In this document: positions 9,923-21,365 of the stretch, piece after piece | Position numbering within the stretch: the stretch's first letter is position 1 | How the letters are laid out: every line of letters starts with the position of its first letter | Origin: Williamsoniiplasma luminosum | GTDB taxonomy: Bacteria > Bacillota_I > Bacilli_A > Mycoplasmatales > Mycoplasmataceae | Direction of reading: 5' to 3' | DNA length: 64,000 nucleotides | Assembly (NCBI RefSeq): GCF_002803985.1 | Contig: NZ_CP024963.1 | Coordinates: 930,001 to 994,000 of the forward strand | Notes under the pieces: generated by a model | Told to the model about the DNA's origin: nothing | Database searches by the model: none | What the model saw: only the letters and a program-made list of their open reading frames with translations | Made by a program: the position numbers and the translations under genes

Positions 9923-10691
9923 AAACATAAATAACATTTGTGATCGCTTCTAAATTTTGTTTTTGTGTTTCAGTTAAATTATCATCAATAATTAACGTGT
10001 CAGCTTTGCAAAGTTTCATCACACTTGAATAGCCAGCCTTCTTTATTTTAGTTGAATCCATTAAGGCAACGATTTGATTAGACCTTTGAGCAACTATTTG
10101 AATCAATTCGGATTCACCTTTATCGTTGTTATAAATGCTCCCGTCTTCTCATAAATTTGTTCCGGTTAAAATACAAACATCAAAAGTTTGTTGAGTTAAA
10201 CATTGAAAATAATTTTTATCAACAAAAGCTGTTGAAGCACCACGATATCGGCCCCCAACTAAATAAATATAATTCACATAATTGGATTTAATCGCAAGAT
10301 TAAAAATCTCCAGTGAATTGGTAAATAATTCATAAATTGGTTTTTTTAAATTTCTGATAAATTCTTCATTAGTGGTTCCAGCAGAAACATAAACCACTTT
10401 ATTAATCGGGATTTTTTTATTCGCAGCATTGGCAATTTTGGTTTTTTTATCAACATTAACATATTTTTTTTCATCACGAGTTTGTTCCAGATAATTGTTT
10501 CTTTTAACTACCATTATTTTTCCGAGATGATTAGAAATAATTTTCTTTTCTAAAAGAAAATTCAAATCTCTTCTCGCTGTTAAATTTTTAATTTCATAAC
10601 TATCGGCTAAAACGAAAAATTCTTTCTGAGTGATTACACCACGAGATTTGATTTCAGCGATGTAATTTTGAACACGTTCATCTCTTTTCAT
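9921..10691 (-). CDS. lacR: DeoR-family transcriptional regulator (LacR-like)
   Basis: 256 residues. An N-terminal winged helix-turn-helix (KRDERVQNYIAEIKSRGVIT, then LTARRDLNFLLEKKII, about residues 1-60) is followed by a sugar-phosphate sensor domain with VVYVSAGTTNEEFI, YLVGGRYRGAS, CILTGTNLW and ALMDSTKIKKAG. DeoR proteins of this type repress sugar operons and are released by a phosphorylated sugar, tagatose-6-P in the known LacR. It lies directly upstream of lacE. The ATG at 10691 is one base past the stop of the preceding lipoprotein gene. Confidence 0.9.
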
Positions 10692-10692
10692 A

Positions 10693-11532
10693 TTAAAATA
10701 CCGATGCAGTAAACATGAATCCAACACGAATATTTAACAAAGCATTTGTTGGCTCTTTTTGTTCATTTAGATTGGTTGAATAATATCCATCTTTTGAAAC
10801 ATTAAATTGATATGTTTTTCCATCAATTTCTTTTGAAATTGGTGTTTGATTATGATCTTGTTTGATAAAAAAGTGGATTGAAAAAGGTACTTGCACCGCT
10901 TCTGAAGCCAAACCTGATTGACTTAATTTTTTCATTGGTGCTAAAAAAGTATTTGTGTGTTCTTGTTTCTTTTCTTGGTCTGCTTTTTCCAAATATTCTG
11001 AATAAGTTTTTGGTACATATTCAATTTTGGCATCATTCATTTTTTGGATTGCTGAAGGTTCTCCAAATTTCGCAACTGCAGTGTTAATATCCAATCTACC
11101 ACTATAACCAATTTCGAAATTATCCATTATTAATTGATAATCAGTCAATATTAAATCCTCGCCTGATTGTTTTTGGTATCAAGAAAGCATACTTGGGGCA
11201 ACATATTGCAAGTTCATTCACATAGATGATCGATCACCTTTATTGTTATCAGACCCACCTGGTCAGTTTTTTGCAACCACTTCTGAAATACTCAAGAAAT
11301 TACCTTTTTCATCTAAAAATGGTGTCGACCCCTTAGCTGGATCTAAATAAACATTGTCTTTTCCAGCCGCAATAGCTTGGTATAAATTAGCATTGGATTG
11401 AAAAATAGTAGATACATCTCAATTAGATATATCTTGGCTTAAAATTTGATATTTTGGACCACAAGAAATAACTTGCGTGGCAAAAGTGGGGACCAACAAT
11501 GTTGGTACTAAAAATAATATTGTTTTTTTCAT
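10693..11532 (-). CDS. Lipoprotein cotranscribed with the lac regulator
   Basis: 279 residues, signal peptide MKKTILFLVPTLLVPTFATQ with lipobox VISC (Cys at residue 24). The mature part starts GPKYQILSQDISNWDVST and contains RSSMWMNLQYVAPSML and a beta-rich end (ALLNIRVGFMFTASVF). No domain recognised. Its TAA is followed by TATG, the start of the regulator gene, so the two are a transcriptional unit. It is the second lipoprotein tied to the lac genes, which is unlike lac operons of other Firmicutes. Confidence 0.85.
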
Positions 11533-11645
11533 AAAGTTTAAATACTTATTTATTCTATTCCAAACAACAATGAATGTAAATAAGATTTAAAATGTTTGGT
11601 TTAAAAAAAGTTTATGACTATAATTATTTTGTAATGGAGATAAAG

Positions 11646-12491
11646 ATGAAAGCAAATTTAAAAGAACAATTAATCAAAGCAAAACAAGGCAAGTATGCCA
11701 TACCAGCCTTTAATTTTGATGATTTAGAAATGGCCAAAGGGATTATTCAAGCAGCTGAAGAAGAAAAATCACCAGTCATTTTAATGAGTACAGAATCAGC
11801 TGCAAAATATATGGGATTGGAATATGTATTTGCCATTGGTCAAGCAGCCGTGGAACATTCAACAGTTCCAGTTATCTTACATTGAGATCATGGTTTTAAC
11901 ATTGAACTGATTAAAAAAGCCGTTGACAATGGTTACACTTCAGTGATGTTAGATGCTTCAAAAGAACCTTTTGAAGACAATGTCAAACACACTCAAGAAG
12001 TTGTGGCTTATGCTCATGCTAAAGGTGTACAAGTTGAATCTGAAATTGGTCATGTTGGTGGTAAAGAAGATGATCGCGTGTCAAAAAATGGTGGTTATAC
12101 AAGTGTTGAAGAAGCAATTAAATTTGCTGAATTAACCAAAGTTGATGCTTTAGCAATTGCTGTTGGAACAGCACATGGTGTTTACAACGGAAAACCTGAA
12201 TTACAATTTGATTTAATCAAAGAAATTAATGCAAAAGTTGATACTCCTTTAGTTTTACATGGATCAAGCGGGGTTGATTTAGAAGATTTACAAAAAGCAA
12301 TTAGTTTGGGAATTACTAAAATTAATATTGGAACTGATTTAAAAATTGCTAACGCTGATGCTTTTAGAACATGATTAAACAATAATCCAGATGGATATGA
12401 TGCCAGAAAATTTGGTCAAGCTGGAATTGATGCTGTCAAAAAAGAAGCAATTAAAAAAATTAGAGCTTTTGGTTCAAATAATAAAGCTTAA
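11646..12491 (+). CDS. fba: Class II fructose/tagatose-bisphosphate aldolase
   Basis: 281 residues of the class II ketose-bisphosphate aldolase family. Starts MKANLKEQLIKAKQGKYAIP. Zinc and active-site motifs are VPVILHWDHGF, SVMLDAS, VESEIGHVGG, AVGTAHGVY, LVLHGSSGV and KINIGTDL. It splits fructose-1,6-bisphosphate to DHAP and GAP in glycolysis. Family members can also act on tagatose-1,6-bisphosphate, so it may serve the adjacent LacAB pathway, which lacks lacD here. GGAG lies before the ATG. An in-frame ATG further upstream (11592) lacks a ribosome binding site. Confidence 0.94.
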
Positions 12492-12505
12492 TAAATTACT
12501 AGATT

Positions 12506-12548
12506 AAAAAATCCAAGCTTTGTAGTAATGCTACAAGCTTGGATTTTT
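12506..12548. terminator. Bidirectional terminator between fba and pyk
   Basis: AAATCCAAGCTTTGTAG ... CTACAAGCTTGGATTT with a single-base bulge and A/T runs on both sides. It serves both convergent genes. Confidence 0.88.
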
Positions 12549-12564
12549 GTTTTAAATTATGAAA

Positions 12565-14001
12565 TTAAACAATTGTAATTTCACGAATATCTGTGTTACG
12601 AACAACTAATACTTTTTCACCAGTTTTAGCTCCTCATAATTTAGCAATTTTTGACAATTCAGCAACATTTGTTTCTAAAGCATTTAAGTCTTTAGTTTTG
12701 TTCATGAAAATTGAATGTCAAATTCCAAAAGCAGTTCATAGACGATCTGATTCTGTCACTCCTAAAATTGCTGTGTTGGGACGGAATTTTGAAACCGCTT
12801 TCAACAATTCTCCAGTTCTTGATAAAACGATTGAGAAAGCATATTCTCCAGAATGAGTTTTATCAGCTAATAAACTAGCGATTTCAGCACGTGGTCCTGT
12901 TGATGATTTTTTAGCATTATCTAATTGTTTTTGGTAATACCCTTTATTGTAAAATTCAACTTCTGCACGTTTATTGATAGTTGCCATTGTGTTAGTTGTA
13001 ATGAAGGGGAAAGTTCCAGCAGCTGATTCACCAGACAACATGGTTGCGTCTGATCCTAATTCTGTTGCATAGTAAACATCAGTTACTTCAGCACGAGTTG
13101 GGCTTGGGTTATCAGTCATTGATTCTAACATTTGAGTTGCCACAATCACTGGTTTTCCAGCTGCACGACATTTGCGGATTAAAACTTTTTCTCAATATGG
13201 CACATCATAGTATGGGATTTCTAATCCTAAATCACCACGAGCAACCATAATTCCATCTGATGCTTCAATAATTGCATCGATGTTATCTAGTCCAGTTTGA
13301 GATTCAATTTTGGCAATAATTTGAATATCTTCACCGTTATTTGCTTTTAAAATTTCGCGAATTTGAGCAATATTATTAGCATTATTCACAAATGAAGCAG
13401 CAATATAATCCAATCCTTCTTTGCAAGCAAAAATGATATCATTTTTGTCTTTTTCGCTCATGAATTCCATTGAAAATTCGACACCAGGTAAGTTAACACG
13501 TTTGTTTGTTTTAACTTTATAAGTGTTAAAAGCTGTTGCTTGGATCACTCCAGGTTTAACAGAATCAACGATTAATTCTAATTTTCCGTCATCAATTAAG
13601 ATTAAGTTTCCGGCTTTTAAATCTTGGCTCATATCATAAGCGACAGTCATTTCACCTTGTCCACATTCTTTATTTTTGTATGAATCAGCATCAGTTAAGA
13701 CTGTTACTTTTTCCCCTTTGGTAAAGATTTGGGCTCCATCTTTGAATTTTCCAACACGAATTTCTGGACCTTTTGTATCTAATAAGATTGAAATTGGTTT
13801 TCCTAATTTTTCACGAATTTTTCTCGCCCCAACAATACGGTATCCTTGTTCAACTTGATCCCCATGTGAGAAGTTTAAACGAATAGTTGTCATCCCATTC
13901 ATATATAATTCTTCAATGTTTTCTGGTTCATGTGTTGATGGACCGATTGTTGTAATGATTTTAGTTCTTTTTAACTTTAAATCTAATTCTTTTTTGTTCA
14001 T
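12565..14001 (-). CDS. pyk: Pyruvate kinase
   Basis: 478 residues, full length. Conserved parts are RTKIITTIGPSTHEPENI, IRLNFSHGD, ISILLDTKGPEIR, the metal and K+ site stretch IIAKIESQTGLDNIDAII, MVARGDLGLEIP, VIVATQMLESM and the C-terminal regulatory-type domain (LSRTGELLKAVSKFRPN). It makes pyruvate and ATP from PEP and ADP. It is transcribed after pfkA with a 38-base gap, the classic Mollicutes and Firmicutes pfkA-pyk pair. Confidence 0.97.
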
Positions 14002-14039
14002 ATTTTTTCTCCTATTTTATTCTATTATGAAATCATTTT

Positions 14040-15017
14040 TTATTTTAAAAATTGTGCGTTTAAGAAACGAATTTTATTCGTTTCTTCAGTTTTGTCTTTT
14101 CTTGGCATATTTAAAGTTGAGTTAATATCACGAGCAACTAATTTAGTTCCATCTAATCCGATATATAATCCACCTTTACCAGCAATGATTTGATCAACGG
14201 CAAACATCGCACTAGTGACTGCTAAATGACGATCCATCGCACTTGGTGATCCACCACGTTGGATGTGTCCAAGCACAGTTGCGCGGGTCACATATCCTGA
14301 ACTTGCTTCAACTTTTTCAGCTAATGCATGGACATCAGGATACATTTTTTCAGATACGACAACCACGACACTTCTTTTACCAGTTTTGGCAATTGCTGTT
14401 ACTTGATCAACAATTTCTTGTTCTGTTAATTTTGATTCACTTGTAGAAATCACATCAGCTCCTGTGGCGATTGAAGCATACAATGCTAAATCACCACATT
14501 GGTTTCCCATCACCTCAATTACAGCAGCACGATTATGTGATTGCATCGTGTCACGAATTTTATCAATGGCTTGAACAATGGTATTTAAAGCTGTATCAAA
14601 ACCAATTGTGTAATCTGAAGAAACAATATCGTTATCAATTGTTCCTGGCAACCCCACACAATTAATTCCCATTTCAGTTAAGCGTTGAGCCCCCATATAA
14701 CTTCCATCTCCACCGATCACAACCAAAGCTTCAATCGCGTGTTTTTTTAAATTTGCCACAGCTTTTTCTCTGACTTTGATATCGGCAAATTCTGGTAAAC
14801 GGGCAGAACCAATCGCTGTTCCTCCAAGTGCAATAATATTTTGTGCATAATTAATATCCGCTTGTTCAATTCAATCATTGATCAAACCTTTATATCCATC
14901 TTTTATTACAAAAACCTCAATTTTATTTGAGGAAGCATATCTGATCACAGCAGATACAGCAGCATTCATTCCAGGTGCATCGCCCCCAGAAGTTAATACT
15001 CCAATTTTTTTAATCAT
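14040..15017 (-). CDS. pfkA: 6-phosphofructokinase
   Basis: 325 residues, ATP-dependent type. Begins [20 protein letters not shown] (glycine-rich ATP site). It has [14 protein letters not shown], the catalytic PGTIDNDI, the Ser/Thr contact stretch [23 protein letters not shown] and [14 protein letters not shown]. It converts fructose-6-P to fructose-1,6-bisP. Bacterial PfkA enzymes often accept tagatose-6-P, so it could also supply the lacC step missing here. A promoter is seen upstream, and AAAGGGG precedes the ATG. Confidence 0.97.
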
Positions 15018-15046
15018 AGGAACCCCTTTTCTTTTTCACTTATAAT

Positions 15047-15052
15047 ATTATA
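15047..15052 (-). promoter_or_regulatory. -10 box of pfkA-pyk
   Basis: TATAAT on the minus strand within GAATATATAATATTATAAG, 30 bases upstream of pfkA. Two overlapping TATAAT-like hexamers are present, and no strong -35 is visible. Confidence 0.6.
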
Positions 15053-15134
15053 TATTCTATTCACGACATATTACCTATAAAGTAAATTACTCCAAGAAAA
15101 GTAAGAAAATTAAGAAAAAATTATTTTTAAATTA

Positions 15135-15159
15135 CAAAAACAGAAACCAAAGTTTCTGT
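15135..15159 (-). terminator. Terminator of the ABC exporter operon
   Basis: ACAGAAAC-caaa-GTTTCTGT followed by a U run on the minus strand, about 30 bases after the permease stop. Confidence 0.8.
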
Positions 15160-15188
15160 AATTATTTGTATGATATGGGTAATTTATT

Positions 15189-16673
15189 TTAAATTTTTAA
15201 CTTTTTTCTAAAATGTAAATATGTTAACCATGAAGAGATTAAAAATATTAATGAATAAACTAAAGTCATGATTTCTATTAGCACTATTTTAGATGTTTTA
15301 ACATTTTTAATTTTCAAAATGTAATTCAAATTATCTATTTTCTCTGTTTCATAATCAATTTCATAATTATAATTTAATTGTTTTGTAAAAATTGGTCTAT
15401 AGGTCATTGTTAAATCATCATACAAAGCATTTGTTTTATTTTCAAAATAAAACAAATTATTCAAATGAAGCAAAGGATTTAAAAATTTATTTAACTTAAT
15501 TTTTTCATTCAATTCTTTGATTAAGGATAATTCCCTTATTTTTATAAAATCTAATTTGGCTCCTTTGTGAGTGAAAAGAAATGACTCAATTGCGAAACCA
15601 TAAAATTGATTAATCAATTGTTTTTGTACATCTGAAGAATTTCATTCATATATGGAATTAAGTAGTCCATAATTACTTTTAAAATCAAATTCTTCCATAA
15701 TTAGACCAAAATCTTTTAATATGACAATTTGACTTTTTTTCAAATCTTTCACTACTCCATCTCAATCAACCATTAAACCAAACTTTGTATTTTTTTGAGT
15801 AATGTCTAATAATTCTGAACTAGTGTTTTTGTACTCTGGAGAACTTTCTATTTTTTCAAAAAGTAAATGTGGATCATGCTGAGCATCATTTTCGTTTTCT
15901 AAAAATCAATTATTTAAATTAGAAAAATTTAATTCAATTTCTTTCCCAAAATTTAAATAATAATTAAAATTATTTGCATATACAAAAGCTTTTTTTTCAT
16001 CAATTTCAAATGGTCGTAGTTCAACATTTATATTACCTCGTTTTAATAAATTACTTTTTTGATGCTGACTTGTATCAATTTTAGTAGTGAAAAAATTTGC
16101 AGAAATCGAAGATAAAGCAATTACCAAAATTAAAATGGTTGTTGAAAATATTTGGGAATATTTTGAATTTATAAGAACTGTAAATAAGATATTTATGAAA
16201 AAGGATAGCATTGCAATAAAAACAATTCATGGCATTGGGGAAATAAAAAATCTATAAGCAAGGCCATTTTCATTAGATGAATTAATTCCATAAAATATAG
16301 CCATTATGAGAAATTGAATTCCTAAAAACATAAAAGTAAATAATAAAGATAATGAATAGCGATAAGAAAAAATGAATAAATTACTAAAACCACTACGTAA
16401 CTCCAATTTATTAATGAGTTCTTCAATGTCAACTTTATAAAATTTGTTTACCAAATATGTTGACATTATCACAATTAAAATTGAGTAGATAATTGTAATA
16501 ACCGCATAACATATAGAAATATCATTATCATTAATTCTATTGATTTGCAGCATTAAAAAAATATTAATACCAATAATCATTGTAAAGAATATTGTAAATA
16601 AAATGATGAAAAATTTACTTGATAGAATTTTAAAAGATCTTAGTTTTAAATAATTAAATTGTGTTTTTAACAT
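15189..16673 (-). CDS. ABC transporter permease
   Basis: 494 residues with about six to seven membrane helices. Five lie in the first third (around residues 18-38, 52-72, 100-125, 146-170, 172-190), then comes a large external loop (about 200-455), and one lies at the end (IVLIEIMTLVYSLIFLISSW). The ABC-2 or bacteriocin-exporter type of layout suggests export, not import. No conserved family motif beyond this. The gene overlaps the ATPase gene by seven bases. Its frame contains several TGA Trp codons, so a standard-code scan splits it into three pieces. Confidence 0.8.
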
Positions 16674-17380
16674 TTATTTGTCCCCAATTCTTGATTAATT
16701 GTTTTTAAAAAAAGTTGTTCAAGATTTTCATCTTTTACAGGTTTATTTAAAACAATGGTTTGGTTATTTAATATAATAATTTCATCTAACAAATGTTCTA
16801 CCTCTTTTATTAGATGTGTGACAATCACAATAATTTTATTCTGGTTTTTCATGTTTTTTATTTCATTTAAAACAATATTTTTATTGGAAATATCTAAATT
16901 TGCTGTTGGTTCATCAAAGAAAATAATATTAGGATCTAATATTTTGCACAAAATTATAGAAACTATTTTTTGTTGTCCACTTGATAAAGAATTAATTTTG
17001 GTTTTTTTGAAATTAATATCTTTTAATAGATAACTTTCTCTATTTATCTTTTCTTTGAATTGATCAAGATTGTTTTTATGCAATAAATATTGGATCTGTA
17101 AGTAGTCAAAAACGGTCATTTCTTTTGGTAAATCAACGTTTTCAGGAAAATAATGCATATCTTTCAAATCATCAAAACTAATTTGATGATCATTAACTAA
17201 AATTTTCCCTTCATTAATTTTGAATTCGTTGAAAATGCATTTTATTAGTGTTGTTTTTCCAACTCCATTATTACCTAACAAACCATAAACTTTAGATTCT
17301 TTTAAAGTCAAATTTATATTTTTTAAAATGACTTTATTTTTGATATTTTTAGATAAATTATTAATTCTTATTGTTTTCAT
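16667..17380 (-). CDS. ABC transporter ATP-binding protein
   Basis: 237 residues. Walker A GLLGNNGVGKTTLIK (around residue 34), signature LSSGQQKIVSI, Walker B IIFFDEPTANLD, and switch His in VIVTHLIKEVE. It is the nucleotide-binding half of the exporter made with the permease gene downstream. The start at 17380 lies inside the end of the upstream secreted-protein gene (20-base overlap), so translation is probably coupled. Confidence 0.93.
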   Translation of the reverse strand: MKTIRINNLSKNIKNKVILKNINLTLKESKVYGLLGNNGVGKTTLIKCIFNEFKINEGKILVNDHQISFDDLKDMHYFPENVDLPKEMTVFDYLQIQYLLHKNNLDQFKEKINRESYLLKDINFKKTKINSLSSGQQKIVSIILCKILDPNIIFFDEPTANLDISNKNIVLNEIKNMKNQNKIIVIVTHLIKEVEHLLDEIIILNNQTIVLNKPVKDENLEQLFLKTINQELGTNKC

Positions 17381-18539
17381 TTTGCTTTTCCATGTATACA
17401 TATGAAAGTGACTGCACTCCAACAAATAAACCTGATAAGTTAGAACTAGAATTATATATGTTTGTAGAAGCTAGAGTTGTCTCCACTCCTAAAATATTTT
17501 TGTGCACAAGTTGAGATAACAATACACCACCTGAATTATAGTTTTTAATAAAAAGTTTTGGCTTAGTGTTAAGACCAGTTTGTATCAATGTTTGTATGTC
17601 CAAAAATAATTCGGGAGTATTTAATAGATTCACCGTAACATAAGCAACATTTCCGTAATCAGATAATACTCCAGCACCAGAAAATTGAATTGAAGTTAAT
17701 GAAGCAAATTTTCAATGACTTTCTTCTTTTTGTTTATATATTTTTTTAGCTTCATCAATTATTGGATCAATATTAAAATCAATGATTGATGAAGATGTAT
17801 TATACATTTGTGATACTGGTTTAATTTCAGCACCAAATTTTAAAGTTTGATTTCCATTTGTGTTAAATCTATGCTCATCATCAAAACCGAATTTAGTTAA
17901 TGATGCATGTTGAACTCAACTTCCTCAATTTCATGTGTACGTGACACCCAAAGAAATTGATATATTCAGTCCTGAAGAATCTCATTGTTGATTATATGCT
18001 AGTCTAGATTTACCTTTTTGTGTTGATGCATTTTCATATTGAATATCTTGACTATAACTTGATGTGGTTAAATCCATAATTGTTGATGTATTTATTTTAT
18101 GAACATATTTACCTCCAACATGTTTTCAACCAGTGGTTGAATCTCAAGCATTAAATGCATAAAAATAGTTCATTGTAAATTTATTACCAATAATTTCAAG
18201 TAATTGTTCTTTATTTACTACATTAAAATCTTTAAAATTAAATTTTGCTAGATTAATTTTAACATCATATCATTTATCTTTTTCAACATAACCTAAGTTA
18301 AAATTTATCTTTCTATTACCTTCAGGCATTCGATCATTCAGTGTATCTATATACAATCTGTATTCAATATCTGTTCCGTCAACTTTAGTATCTTCTTTAT
18401 AATTAGAATCAACATCTTTTTGACTATATTTTTGAATATTAAATTGTGTTTTATTTTCAATTTTTTCATTCAAAATACCTTGACCAATGACAGGATTTAT
18501 ACCCGAGAACATGACGGGTGCTATAAATAATAATTTCAT
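17361..18539 (-). CDS. Secreted protein encoded with the ABC exporter
   Basis: 392 residues. A short N-terminal hydrophobic segment (MKLLFIAPVMFSGINPVIGQ) resembles a signal peptide without a lipobox Cys. The rest is beta-rich and polar, with YRLYIDTLNDRMPEGNRKIN, FYAFNAWDSTTGWKHVGG and VTYTWNWGSW. No domain recognised. AAGAAAGGTGA precedes the ATG. It is the first gene of a three-gene operon with the ABC ATPase and permease, whose reading frames overlap. It may be the exporter's substrate or an external partner; this is inference. Confidence 0.75.
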
Positions 18540-18903
18540 TATTCACCTTTCTTATTTTTTTATTGTTCTCACAAATATTATATAACTGTAGTCTAAGATG
18601 AAATGAGTTAAAAAGCTAATTTTAATTAAAAAACAACCTTTTTTAACTAAAAAACTGAATTTTGTCTCAAATACAAAATCTAAGGATTATTAATTCAAAA
18701 TTTTTCGCAAAAACGGTAAAACTAGGATCATAAACAAAGCATAGATTTAAATAAATCAACTATAAAAAAGTTCTTTGCTTTTTTACTAAAAAAAATCTAA
18801 AAAGAACAATAAGTTGGCAATTTTAGGAATTTTTAATCTTATTTTTTTCCATTTTGAGTTTTTTGGATGTTTTTAGGCATTAAATATGGACTTTTTAAGG
18901 TTT
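18540..18903. other. Intergenic region without a gene
   Basis: Very AT-rich, with no supported open reading frame. Bases 18799-18869 are similar (roughly 80 percent by eye) to 21839-21911 upstream of the second surface protein gene, so the control regions were duplicated with the genes. The region serves two divergent genes. Confidence 0.6.
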
Positions 18904-18935
18904 TTTACAAGTTTTTTTTTTTTTTTTAATACAAT
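18904..18935 (+). promoter_or_regulatory. Candidate phase-variable promoter with a T16 spacer
   Basis: TTTACA at 18904-18909 and TACAAT at 18930-18935 flank a spacer of 20 bases that consists mainly of 16 consecutive T (18912-18927). Loss of two to four T would bring the spacing to 16-18. Homopolymer spacers that switch promoters by slippage are known for Mycoplasma hyorhinis vlp genes. The assignment here is by analogy. Confidence 0.6.
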
Positions 18936-18980
18936 AAAGTTAAGAATTGAAAAATTCACACGATGGGAGGGATCCTGATA

Positions 18981-21365
18981 ATGAAAAAACTATTAAATAT
19001 ATTAGGAACACTTGGGCTCGTTTCAACTAGTGCAACTGCTATTGTTGCTTTTGCCAAATTACCAAGAACCAACATTCCTGAAGTTCTAAGTGCAATAATA
19101 ACTAAAGACCAATTAAATCAATTAATTACTGATGCTAAAACCCTAGCAACTCAAGAACAAAGTAAACCAATCAATGCATACAAGCTCTTGCATCAAGCCA
19201 TTGGACAAGCTAAAGGGGCGTCGGATATTTACATCAATGAAACAGAAAATTTCAATGTTTTAAATGAGGCTTATCAAAAATTGACAGCCGCAATAAATGC
19301 TTTTAAACAAACTGATGATGAAAAAGCCAACATAGAAAGTTTAAAAAATCGAATCACAAGTGCAAATAATGCTTTACAAACAAATACTAATAAATTAGAG
19401 ACAGAAAAACAAAAATTAAAAAAAGTTATTGGTGAAGCCGAGAATTTAGTTTCAAAAGTAACACTGCGCAAAGATCAAAATTTAGTTGATCAAGCTTTAT
19501 TAAACTTGCAAACTGGAATTGTGAACTTTTTGAATTCAACTAATGACTTGGCAAATTATGCAGATTTAACCAAAGCGATGGATGAGGCCAAAAAGGCTTT
19601 AAAAGATTACCCTAAAAAACACCCAGGAGTAATCCAATCCTTAACCAAAGCAATTGCTAATGCGCAAAAAGTTATTGAGCAAAAATATACAACAGCTGAC
19701 CAGAATATTGTTGATCAAGAAGTTGAAATCTTAAAAAAGGAAATTCAAATCTTTTTTGGTGCAAGTAAAGCAGAAGCGAATGTTGACGCATTAAACCAAG
19801 CAATTGTTGAGGCCAAAAAAATTGCTCAAGATTTTAAAAATAACCAAGCATGACTTAAACTTCAACAAGCAATTAAGCATGCTCAAGGAGTTGTCGATGG
19901 AAAACCATCAGTTGATCGACAAAATATTGTCGATCAAGAAGTTACAAATTTACAACAAGCAGCAAAAGATTTCAACAACATCTCAAATCAAAATGCTGAT
20001 TTAACATGATTAAATTCGAATATCAAAATGGCAGAAACAATAAATATAAAAAACAAGAAACAATCCGATTGGAATATATTTCAAACTGAAATACTTAAGG
20101 CCAAAGATTATGTTAAAAACCCACCTTTAATTGATAAACAAGATCAAGTTGATGAAATGACTGAAAATTTATGACAAGCAACTTATAAATTTTTAAATGC
20201 AACTGATCGTAAAGACATTCGTAGTACTATTTTTTGAAAAACATCAATTGGTAGCTTAAAAGACAATAAGCATGAAACAATTAAAAAACGTTTAGAAGAA
20301 ACATACACCCTTAAAGAAGGTAAAGACTACACCATCGGGGAAGTTAAGGATTACAATGGAAAATTTGGTGTGGAACTAACAGGAAAGAATGACTATCTTC
20401 AAAAAACAGTTGTTACTTTTGTTTTAGATATTCAAAACATCGAAAATGACATGGACATTCTAGCCACTTCAAAACAAGACCAATTTTGAACAGCTCATGA
20501 ATTACAACTAGCAATCGAAAAGGAAAATCTTGATAAGAAAAATACCTTAAAAGTAACCGAAGTTGCCCATGATCCAAATCTTAAAGTTAAACGTTTTAAA
20601 ATCAGAGCTGATGATCAATATGAATATAGTAAATATCAAGGTGAAATCATTGTCTCTCAAGTCTTGAATCGAGAAAATCAAGATAAAACAATTTATATAG
20701 ACCAAGATGGTACGATAAAATCAAATGACAATTCAGCACCAGAGGGAGTTAAAGAGGTTATTAATATTGGTTGAAGTTCAAATAAAAAAGTTCATGAAAT
20801 GCCTAGAAGTATTCAAAAAGTTCCACCATATATTAGTCCAAAAATAGAATCGCTATATCATTTGTTTGGTTGGGCAGAATCGTTTAATCAACCTTTAAAT
20901 AATTGAGATGTTTCAAAGGTGACTAATATGGAAAGAACGTTTAATGGGGCAGAATCATTTAACCAAGATATATCTAAATGAGACACTTCCAAAGTGACCA
21001 ATATGGTTTGAATGTTTAGTAATGCAAAATCGTTTAATCAGCCTTTAAATAATTGAGATGTTTCAAAGGTGACTAATATGAGTTATATGTTTTATTATGC
21101 ACATGCCTTTAACCAAGATATTTCAAGTTGAGATACTTCAAATGTAACAAATATGGCTAATATGTTTAATTGGACAAAACCATTTAATCAAGATATTTCT
21201 AAATGAGACACTTCGAAAGTGAACGATATGAGTTATATGTTTTACTCTGCAGAAGCATTTAATCAAGATATTTCAACTTGAAATGTTGATAGTGTGACAC
21301 AGTATAAAGAATTCGCTGGTGGTCGGGCAATACTTCCAAAAGAAAAACAACCCAACTTTAAATAA
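18981..21365 (+). CDS. Large surface protein: helical repeats plus DUF285 (BspA-type) repeats
   Basis: 794 residues. Signal peptide MKKLLNILGTLGLVSTSATA, with FAK where related proteins have a lipobox Cys, so it is probably secreted rather than lipidated. Residues about 30-400 are FIVAR-like helical repeats of roughly 75-80 residues carrying QNIVDQEV motifs. A middle region (about 410-590) is of unknown type. A linker EGVKEVINIGW ... VPPYISPKI precedes about six 25-residue DUF285 repeats (FNQPLNNWDVSKVTNM type), whose Trp codons are mostly TGA. GGAGG lies 10 bases before the ATG. The family is tied to the surface of Mollicutes and their hosts. The reading frame stays open beyond the TAA stop. 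Confidence 0.88.
20865..21335 (+). repeat. Six DUF285 repeats in the first surface protein
   Basis: Units of 75-78 bases encoding 25 residues with consensus F-N-Q-(P/D)-(L/I)-x-x-W-D-(V/T)-S-x-V-T-N-M-x-x-M-F. Copies at 20880 and 21040 are nearly identical in DNA over more than 40 bases, so they can recombine. Confidence 0.9.

Noticed and set aside
15189-16673. Three separate genes in the permease region, and similar splitting of other long genes
   Set aside because: All pieces are in one frame separated only by TGA, which is Trp here; membrane topology and length make sense as one protein.
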